Origin: JBBSQE01 sp038258095
GTDB taxonomy: Bacteria > Actinomycetota > Thermoleophilia > Solirubrobacterales > 70-9
DNA: 5,436 bases
Direction of reading: 5' to 3'
NCBI GenBank assembly: GCA_038258095.1
Contig: JBBSQE010000188.1
Coordinates: 1 to 5,436, forward strand
Shown: in pieces, positions 1 to 4,441 of the stretch
Layout: each line of letters begins with the position of its first letter
Position numbering within the stretch: position 1 is the first letter of the stretch
Program-made: the position numbers and the translations under genes
The notes under the pieces: generated by a model
What the model saw: only the letters and a program-made list of their open reading frames with translations
What the model was told of the DNA's origin: nothing
Databases searched by the model: none

Positions 1-417
1 GATCGCACAGAGCACGATCGCGGGGTTGCGCTCCTTCATCACCTCGTAGCCGACGCCGAGCCGGTCCATGACGCCCGGCCGGAAGCCCTCGATCACTATG
101 TCATGGCTCGCGACCAGCTTCAGGAGCGCCTCGCGCCCCTCGTCGGACTTGAGGTTCAGCCGCACCGAGCGCTTGCCGCGATTCAGCGACAGATAGAGCG
201 CCGAGCGAGTGCCGAGCGCCTGGTGGGAATCGTCGCCATAAAAGGGTGGAGCCCAGCGGATGTAGTCCCCCATGCCGGTGTCCTCGACCTTGAGGACCTC
301 GGCGCCGAAGTCGGCGAGGAGCTGCGTGGCGAACCCGCCAGGGAGGAGCCGGGTGAGGTCGAGGACCTTGACGTCGGAGAGCGGCAGGTCCCCCACCGAC
401 TGCTCGTCCGCGCTCAC
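1..417 (-). CDS. Class III (CaiB/BaiF) CoA-transferase, N-terminal part
   Basis: This is the first 139 residues of a CaiB/BaiF-family protein; the rest lies beyond base 1. Members move CoA between carboxylic acids or, in the alpha-methylacyl-CoA racemase branch, epimerise 2-methylacyl-CoAs in the cytoplasm. Visible family blocks are RLLPGGFAT (23-31), FGAEVLKVED (37-46), GDYIRW (50-55), NRGKRS (79-84) and EGFRPGVMDRLGVGY (110-124). The DTGMGDYIRW and FRPGVMDRLG wording resembles the racemase-like branch, but the catalytic Asp/His region is outside the window, so transferase and racemase cannot be separated. The GTG start at 417-415 overlaps the TGA of the upstream BKACE gene (GTGA), and GAAAAGG lies 7 bases before it, so translation is probably coupled. 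It is the third gene of the minus-strand cluster and may load CoA onto, or racemise, a pathway acid. The family call is firm; the substrate is unknown. Confidence 0.9.
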   Translation of the reverse strand, partial: MSADEQSVGDLPLSDVKVLDLTRLLPGGFATQLLADFGAEVLKVEDTGMGDYIRWAPPFYGDDSHQALGTRSALYLSLNRGKRSVRLNLKSDEGREALLKLVASHDIVIEGFRPGVMDRLGVGYEVMKERNPAIVLCAI

Positions 418-1349
418 TCCGGTGCCTTTTCGGCGGCCTCGATCGGGTGCAGCAGCGCGTCGCGGCGGCTGACCTCGCCGGTCAGGCCGAGCATCTCCCG
501 GGCCTCAGCCACGGTCGCGGCACGGCGGCCGATGTCCTCGGCCATCTGGCGTGCCTTGCCGACGAGGTCGCCGTTGGAGCGGGCCATCTCGCCGTTCGGG
601 AGATAGAGGTTGTCCTCGAGCCCGGCGCGGATGTTGCCGCCGAGCACGAGGGACGACGCAAGCAGCTTCCACTGATCGCGCGAGACCCCGATCACCTGCC
701 AGTTGTTCGGCCCCTCGGGGCCGCCGGGGATCTGATCCGACATCGCGGCGACGTTGCGCGGCAACGGACGCACCCCGCCGGTCACCCCCATCACCAGGGA
801 GATCTGAAGCGGCGGCTCGAGTGTGCCCATGTCGAGGAACGGGTCGAGGTTGGCGACGTGCCCCGTGTCGAAGCACTCGTGCTCGGGCTGGATGCCGAGT
901 TCGTTCATCTCGGTGATGAACTCCGTGATCGTGTCGAAGCTGTTCTCGAACACGGCCTTGAAGACGAAGTCCTTGCGCCGCCGCGAGTACTTCGCGTAGT
1001 TCATCGAGCTCATGTTCAGAGCGGCGACGTCCGGCTTCAGCGCCCGCAGGTACTCCAGGCGCTTCTCCATCGGCACCCCGATTGCCCCGGTCGAGTAATT
1101 GATGATCACGTCGTCGACCTCGCCCTTGATCGCCTCGGTGATCGCCGCGAAGTCCTCGACCTCATACGACGGCACGCCCTCCGGCGTCCGCGCGTGGATG
1201 TGGATCTGGGAGGCGCCCTCGTCGACCGCACGCCGTGCCTCCGCCCCGTACTCCTCCGGCGTGTAGGGGATCGCGGGGCACTGGTCGCGGTTAGCGATCG
1301 CACCCGAGATCGAACAGGTGACGATGACCGGGTCCTCAAATCGGCTCAT
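414..1349 (-). CDS. BKACE (DUF849) beta-keto acid cleavage enzyme
   Basis: This 311-residue protein has the full length and pattern of the BKACE family. These zinc-dependent TIM-barrel enzymes condense a beta-keto acid with acetyl-CoA and release acetoacetate plus a new CoA ester. The founding member, Kce, cleaves 3-keto-5-aminohexanoate in lysine fermentation. Visible here are the metal-binding HIH (His50, His52), YSTG (85-88), LNMSSMN (111-117), MGVTGG (187-192) and the IRAGLEDN block, with Arg241, Glu245 and Asp246 matching the Kce catalytic Arg and metal-ligand Glu. The Kce substrate-amine ligand Glu14 aligns with Ile18, so an aminated substrate is unlikely (inference from a remembered alignment). 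The ATG at 1349 follows a strong GGAGGAGAGG site. The gene lies 73 bases after the carboxylase gene and overlaps the CoA-transferase start. The family call is secure; the substrate is unknown. Confidence 0.93.
   Translation of the reverse strand: MSRFEDPVIVTCSISGAIANRDQCPAIPYTPEEYGAEARRAVDEGASQIHIHARTPEGVPSYEVEDFAAITEAIKGEVDDVIINYSTGAIGVPMEKRLEYLRALKPDVAALNMSSMNYAKYSRRRKDFVFKAVFENSFDTITEFITEMNELGIQPEHECFDTGHVANLDPFLDMGTLEPPLQISLVMGVTGGVRPLPRNVAAMSDQIPGGPEGPNNWQVIGVSRDQWKLLASSLVLGGNIRAGLEDNLYLPNGEMARSNGDLVGKARQMAEDIGRRAATVAEAREMLGLTGEVSRRDALLHPIEAAEKAPE
425..431 (-). promoter_or_regulatory. Ribosome-binding site of the CoA-transferase gene
   Basis: GAAAAGG on the minus strand ends 7 bases before the GTG at 417-415. 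It lies inside the end of the BKACE coding region, which fits the GTGA start/stop overlap and supports translational coupling. Confidence 0.5.
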
Positions 1350-1353
1350 CGGT

Positions 1354-1363
1354 CCTCTCCTCC
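1354..1363 (-). promoter_or_regulatory. Ribosome-binding site of the BKACE gene
   Basis: GGAGGAGAGG on the minus strand ends 4 bases before the ATG at 1349, with the GGAGG core about 9 bases away. It is a strong anti-Shine-Dalgarno match and fixes this start. A dedicated strong site after a 73-base gap suggests independent translation from the carboxylase gene. Confidence 0.75.
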
Positions 1364-1375
1364 AGTTGTCGCGTA

Positions 1376-1404
1376 TGTATCGCCATGCGGGACAAACACG
1401 ACAA
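1376..1404 (-). promoter_or_regulatory. Weak candidate promoter before BKACE
   Basis: On the minus strand TTGTCG (1399-1404) and GATACA (1376-1381) are separated by 17 bases. The -35 matches the consensus at 4 of 6 bases, the -10 at only 3 of 6. It lies in the 73-base gap between the carboxylase and BKACE genes, so an internal promoter is possible, but the gap may simply be an operon spacer. Confidence 0.25.
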
Positions 1405-1422
1405 TTCGCGTCGGCGTCGCGG

Positions 1423-3045
1423 TCATACGGGCATGACCCCGTGCTTTTTCCATGGCCTCTCGACCCGTTTGTTCCTCGCCATCCGCAGGCCCCGGATGAT
1501 GATCGGGCGGGTCTCGCGCGGGTCGATGATGTCGTCGATCATCGCGTTGCCCGCCGCAATGTAGGGGTCGATGATCTTGCGGACCTCGGCGAGCATCTGC
1601 TCGCGGGTCGCCCCTGGATCATCTGATGCCTCGATTGCCGAGCGGCCGATGATGTTCACCGCGCCCTCGGCGCCCATCACCGAGATCTCGGCTCCGGGCC
1701 AGGCGACGATCAGGTCCGGCTCGTAGGCGCGTCCGTTCATCACGTAGTAGCCGGCGCCGTAGGCCTTGCGGACGATCACGGTGATCTTCGGAACGGTGGC
1801 CCGGGAGACCGCGTAGAGCATCTTCGCGCCATGGCGGATGATCCCGGCGTGCTCGACCTTCGAGCCGACCATGAACCCCGGCACGTCCTGAAGGAAGACG
1901 AGCGGAATGTTGAAGGCGTCGCAGAGATTGATGAAGCGCGCCGCCTTGTCAGCCGAGTCGTTGTCGAGAATGCCGGCGAGCTGCTTCGGCTGGTTGGCGA
2001 CGATTCCGACCGGCTGCCCGCCGAACCGCGCGAGACACGTGATCAGCGTCTTGGCGAACTTCGGCTTGATGTCTAGGTACTCGCCGTCGTCGACGACCTC
2101 GGCGATCACCTCGTACATGTCGTAGGGCTTGCGAGGTGACTCGGGAACGATGTCGAGGAGGCGCTCCGACATGCGGTCCTCAGCGTCTGATGCCTCCAGC
2201 ACCGGCGGCTTCTCCTCGCAGTTCTGCGGGAAGAACGAGAGGTAGCGCTTGACGACCTCGATGCACTCGGCGTCGTCTGCCACCTCGAGGTCGCCGACTC
2301 CCGACTTGCGGCAATGGACCTTGGCGCCGCCGAGGTCCTCCATCGAGATCTCCTCGCCGGTCACGGCCTGCGTGAGGTGCGGGCCGGCGAGCGCCATCGC
2401 TCCCTGACCGGAGACCATCGGGACGAAGTCCGACAGCGCCGGGATGTAGGCGGTGCCCGCGGCGCAGGGCCCCATCATCGCCGCGACCATCGGGATGACG
2501 CCGGACATGATCACCTCCTCGCGGAAGAGGTGGCCGGAGCCGGCGAAGAGCGACCCGGCGGCCTCCTGGATCCGCGCCCCGGCCGAGTCGAGCAGCCAGA
2601 TGAACGGCATCCGCTTCGAGAGCGCCATCTCGCGCAGGCGGGTGACCTTGAGTTCCCCGGTCATCCCCATCGCGCCGGCCATCACCGTGAAGTCGTAGGC
2701 GGCGATCGCGCAGGGACGGCCGTTGATGTCGCCCCAGCCGGTGATCACGCCGTCAGCGGGAGCGTCGACTCCTTCCAGCGCCTTCTGGGAGAAGTGCGGG
2801 CGGCCGTGGATGCCGAGCTCGTTGAAGGTGCCCGGGTCAACCAGGAGATCGAGCCGTTCGCGGGCCGTCAGCTTGCCGCGGCTGTGCTGCTTTTCGACCT
2901 TCTCCTCGCCGCCACCGAGCTTGGCCTTCTCGCGCCGCCCGTGGAGATCCTCGACCAACTTCTGCATGCCCGTCTGCTCGCCGTGCTCGGTGCCCGCCGG
3001 GGGCTCCGGCGCCTCGGCGCCACTCACAGTCTCCTCAGTCGCCAC
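1423..3045 (-). CDS. Acyl-CoA carboxylase beta (carboxyltransferase) subunit
   Basis: This 540-residue biotin-dependent carboxyltransferase subunit moves CO2 from carboxybiotin to an acyl-CoA. The N-terminal crotonase-like half (about 60-300) shows GKLTARERLDLL (58-68), AYDFTVMAGAMG (116-127), DSAGARIQE (153-161) and the oxyanion loop MGPCAAGTAY (191-200). The C-terminal half (about 305-535) shows FLQDVPGFMVG (384-394), GIIRHGAKML (401-410), RKAYGAGYYVM (426-436) and ISVMGAEGAV (454-463). The first 50 or so residues are polar and low in complexity. The GTG at 3045 was chosen because GAGGAGGA lies 6 bases upstream; the frame stays open to 3225, including an ATG at 3096. The position matching the PccB specificity Asp422 is Tyr434, and GAGxYxMxGRAY looks closer to methylcrotonyl- or geranyl-type beta subunits. 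No biotin carboxylase or BCCP subunit is in the window, so the partner is elsewhere. Acyl-CoA decarboxylase is a less likely alternative. Confidence 0.93.
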   Translation of the reverse strand: MATEETVSGAEAPEPPAGTEHGEQTGMQKLVEDLHGRREKAKLGGGEEKVEKQHSRGKLTARERLDLLVDPGTFNELGIHGRPHFSQKALEGVDAPADGVITGWGDINGRPCAIAAYDFTVMAGAMGMTGELKVTRLREMALSKRMPFIWLLDSAGARIQEAAGSLFAGSGHLFREEVIMSGVIPMVAAMMGPCAAGTAYIPALSDFVPMVSGQGAMALAGPHLTQAVTGEEISMEDLGGAKVHCRKSGVGDLEVADDAECIEVVKRYLSFFPQNCEEKPPVLEASDAEDRMSERLLDIVPESPRKPYDMYEVIAEVVDDGEYLDIKPKFAKTLITCLARFGGQPVGIVANQPKQLAGILDNDSADKAARFINLCDAFNIPLVFLQDVPGFMVGSKVEHAGIIRHGAKMLYAVSRATVPKITVIVRKAYGAGYYVMNGRAYEPDLIVAWPGAEISVMGAEGAVNIIGRSAIEASDDPGATREQMLAEVRKIIDPYIAAGNAMIDDIIDPRETRPIIIRGLRMARNKRVERPWKKHGVMPV

Positions 3046-3051
3046 GTCTCG

Positions 3052-3059
3052 TCCTCCTC
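3052..3059 (-). promoter_or_regulatory. Ribosome-binding site deciding the carboxylase start
   Basis: GAGGAGGA on the minus strand lies 6 bases before the GTG at 3045-3043. It favours that GTG over the in-frame ATG at 3096 and the far-upstream start at 3225, whose extra residues look nothing like the family. Confidence 0.75.
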
Positions 3060-3061
3060 GT

Positions 3062-3090
3062 GTGATGGGTCGGCCCGATCGCCGTAGAGT
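3062..3090 (+). promoter_or_regulatory. Candidate leaderless promoter of the lipoprotein gene
   Basis: TAGAGT (3085-3090) matches TATAAT at 4 of 6 bases and fits the actinobacterial TANNNT form. A poor -35 (GTGATG, 3062-3067) lies 17 bases upstream. Only 4 bases separate the -10 from the ATG at 3095, so transcription would begin at or within a few bases of the A of the start codon. No Shine-Dalgarno sequence precedes this gene, which agrees with leaderless translation. Confidence 0.4.
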
Positions 3091-3101
3091 CACCATGGTG
3101 A
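3090..3101. promoter_or_regulatory. 12-base perfect palindrome over the lipoprotein start codon
   Basis: TCACCATGGTGA is a perfect inverted repeat centred on the ATG of the lipoprotein gene, overlapping the last base of its -10. It places an ATG-GTG pair on both strands; the minus-strand ATG (3096) is in frame with the carboxylase. It may be an operator or coincidence, since one or so palindromes of this length is expected by chance in a window this size. Confidence 0.3.
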
Positions 3102-3550
3102 GCGTGATCGGAAGGGCTCTTCTCGTGGCGGCGGCGTGCGCGGCGCTGCTGGGCTGCGGGGGCACGGCGTCGGCCGAGCGGGGTCGCCGTCCGGCCCGGG
3201 TCATCCCACCGGTCGACTTCACCAAGTCGGGCGGTTTCGCACCGGTGCTCGAGCGGCTTCACATCGCCCGCAACGGACGCGCGGCCCTGCGCACCGGCTT
3301 CCCGGGCAGCGTCGAGACGACGAGGTTCCGCCTGGCGCGGAGCCGACTCGCTTCGCTTCGCTCCGGCTTCGCAGCAGCAGGCCTTGCCGGGATCGGCGCG
3401 GCGGGCCCGACGTCGTGCGCAGACTGCTTCGAGTACCGGATCACCTACCGCGGGCACACCGTGGACCGAGCCGAGACCGACGTCCCGAAGCGGCTCGAAC
3501 CGGTGATCACCCAGCTCACGGCGATCGTCGACTCCCACCTGCCCAGGTAG
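3095..3550 (+). CDS. Small lipoprotein with emfourin-like domain
   Basis: The predicted protein has 151 residues. It opens with a typical lipoprotein signal: Arg7, a hydrophobic stretch (8-19) and the lipobox LLGC with Cys21, so it should be anchored to the outer face of the membrane. The mature part (about 40-150) begins VDFTKSGGFAPVLERLHI and ends with CFEYRITYRG and a C-terminal helix PKRLEPVITQLTAIVDSHL. This SGGF start, a mid-domain Phe-Tyr strand and a closing helix resemble the emfourin (protealysin-inhibitor) family; that match is by eye and tentative. A CxxC pair (Cys108, Cys111) could form a disulfide. The ATG at 3095 was chosen because the signal peptide starts there. No Shine-Dalgarno site is seen, but TAGAGT lies 4 bases upstream, which fits a leaderless transcript. 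It diverges from the carboxylase gene and converges with the crotonase gene. A role in the acyl-CoA pathway is not evident. Confidence 0.75.
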   Translation: MVSVIGRALLVAAACAALLGCGGTASAERGRRPARVIPPVDFTKSGGFAPVLERLHIARNGRAALRTGFPGSVETTRFRLARSRLASLRSGFAAAGLAGIGAAGPTSCADCFEYRITYRGHTVDRAETDVPKRLEPVITQLTAIVDSHLPR

Positions 3551-3574
3551 CGGCATCGGTCGGGAAGCGGTCAT

Positions 3575-4357
3575 CTAGCGCCCCTTCCACTCCGGGTCAC
3601 GCTTCTCGAAGAAGGCGGTGACACCCTCGATGGCGTCCTCGGTCGACAGCTCGATCGTGAGCTGTGAGCGCAGGTAGTCGAACGCGTCGACCATCGGCAT
3701 GTCGAGCTGGCGCCACATCGCGTCCTTGCCCATCCGCATGATCAGCGGCGACTTCGCGGCCAGCTTCGCCGTCCACTCGTCGACCGTCGCATCGAAGTCC
3801 TCGGCGGCAACCACCTTGTTGACGATCCCGGCATCGCGGGCCTCCTCGGCGGTGAGACGCTCGCCGAGCAGAAGCATCTCGTTGGTCTTCTTGCGGCCGA
3901 CGTTGCGGTAGATCAGCGCCATGATCATGAAGGGGAAGAGACCGACGTTGATCTCGGGCGTGCCGAACCCCGCGGTGTCCTTGGCGATGATCAGGTCGCA
4001 GGCGAGGGCGATGCCGAGCGAACCCGCGAGCACGTGCCCGCTGGCGGCGACGACCGAAGGCTTGCCGAGCTCGCCGAGTGCCTTGAAGACGTCGACGAAC
4101 AACTCGGCGCCGAAGTGCTTGTGGACGAGCGGGACATCGGCGCCGAACCCGCCCAGGTTGCCGCCGGCCGAGAAGACCTTCTCGTGGGAGGAGCCGAGAA
4201 CGACGACTCGGACCGCTTCGTCCTCACGCGCCGAGGCGAGGGCCTCGAGCAGCTCGCCGAGCAGCTCGTTCGAGAGCGCGTTGCGGTTGTCGGGGTCGTC
4301 GAGGGTGATCCGCGCCACGCCGTCCGCCACCTCGTAGGTGATCTTCTCGTAGGCCAT
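3575..4357 (-). CDS. Enoyl-CoA hydratase/isomerase family (crotonase fold) protein
   Basis: This 260-residue crotonase-superfamily enzyme is of normal family length. Visible are the N-terminal ITYEVADGVARITLDDPDNRNALS (6-29), the first oxyanion loop FSAGGNL (62-68), the second KPSVVAASGHVLAGSLGIALACDL (99-122), FGTPEINVGLFP (131-142) and the C-terminal LTAEEARDAGIVNKVV (168-183). Rat enoyl-CoA hydratase uses two glutamates, Glu144 and Glu164. By the canonical alignment the first is Gly115 here and the second is retained as Glu135. With only one acid, an isomerase-type or other crotonase reaction is more likely than simple hydration, although the family allows many reactions. The ATG at 4357 begins the conserved MAYEKITYEV; the open frame runs further upstream only as a shadow of the dehydrogenase gene. 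No Shine-Dalgarno site precedes it, but an extended -10 does, so it is probably leaderless. It diverges from the acyl-CoA dehydrogenase gene. Confidence 0.92.
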   Translation of the reverse strand: MAYEKITYEVADGVARITLDDPDNRNALSNELLGELLEALASAREDEAVRVVVLGSSHEKVFSAGGNLGGFGADVPLVHKHFGAELFVDVFKALGELGKPSVVAASGHVLAGSLGIALACDLIIAKDTAGFGTPEINVGLFPFMIMALIYRNVGRKKTNEMLLLGERLTAEEARDAGIVNKVVAAEDFDATVDEWTAKLAAKSPLIMRMGKDAMWRQLDMPMVDAFDYLRSQLTIELSTEDAIEGVTAFFEKRDPEWKGR

Positions 4358-4364
4358 TCGCGGC

Positions 4365-4373
4365 AGAATACCA
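4365..4373 (-). promoter_or_regulatory. Extended -10 promoter of the crotonase gene, leaderless
   Basis: On the minus strand TGG-TATTCT (4373-4365) is an extended -10 (TGn plus a hexamer with 4 of 6 consensus bases). Seven bases separate it from the ATG at 4357, so the expected transcription start is the A of the start codon. No Shine-Dalgarno site and no good -35 are seen. Together this predicts a leaderless mRNA. Confidence 0.5.
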
Positions 4374-4383
4374 CCGAATGAGA

Positions 4384-4406
4384 AGTGGGAAGTGCTACTG
4401 TCCACT
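4384..4406. promoter_or_regulatory. 23-base spaced dyad, candidate operator
   Basis: The sequence reads AGTGG-N2-AGT-N3-ACT-N2-CCACT, with 8 of 11 half-site positions perfectly complementary and arranged in two blocks around base 4395. It sits between the divergent crotonase and acyl-CoA dehydrogenase genes and covers the dehydrogenase -10. Its size and form suit a dimeric helix-turn-helix repressor such as the TetR-family regulators common in acyl-CoA metabolism; no regulator gene is in the window. Confidence 0.4.
4393..4401 (+). promoter_or_regulatory. Extended -10 promoter of the acyl-CoA dehydrogenase gene
   Basis: TGC-TACTGT is an extended -10 with a TANNNT hexamer; no convincing -35 is present. 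Initiation about 7 bases downstream would give a leader of roughly 34 bases that includes the GAGGAG site, unlike the leaderless arrangement on the opposite strand. Confidence 0.4.
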
Positions 4407-4426
4407 CTCGCAAGAGACCCCGAGCC

Positions 4427-4432
4427 GAGGAG
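4427..4432 (+). promoter_or_regulatory. Ribosome-binding site of the acyl-CoA dehydrogenase gene
   Basis: GAGGAG lies 9 bases before the GTG at 4442. It decides this start over the in-frame GTG at 4385, which overlaps the promoter; the frame is closed by a TGA at 4379. Confidence 0.65.
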
Positions 4433-4441
4433 CAAGACCCA

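Noticed and set aside
447..1436. Long plus-strand open frame (329 codons) opposite the BKACE gene
   Set aside because: Its translation is rich in Arg, Val and His with no family pattern, and it mirrors a clear BKACE gene on the minus strand. It is a typical GC-rich antisense shadow.
2314..3087. Plus-strand open frame (257 codons) opposite the carboxylase gene
   Set aside because: Its composition is the antisense of conserved carboxyltransferase codons and it shows no recognisable domain.
2723..3094. Upstream extension of the lipoprotein frame
   Set aside because: It overlaps the carboxylase gene in antisense and would bury the signal peptide and lipobox that mark the ATG at 3095.
3046..3225. 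60-residue N-terminal extension of the carboxylase
   Set aside because: The extension is Arg/Ala-rich antisense to the lipoprotein signal region, has no family resemblance, and the GTG at 3045 has a strong ribosome-binding site.
3347..3374. Short CTTCG tandem-like repetition within the lipoprotein gene
   Set aside because: There are only about three imperfect units, in frame and coding Ala, Ser, Leu and Arg; this is ordinary GC-rich low complexity.
3551..3574. Possible shared terminator in the convergent 24-base gap
   Set aside because: No stem-loop with a U-run, and no strong stem of any kind, is visible between the two stop codons.
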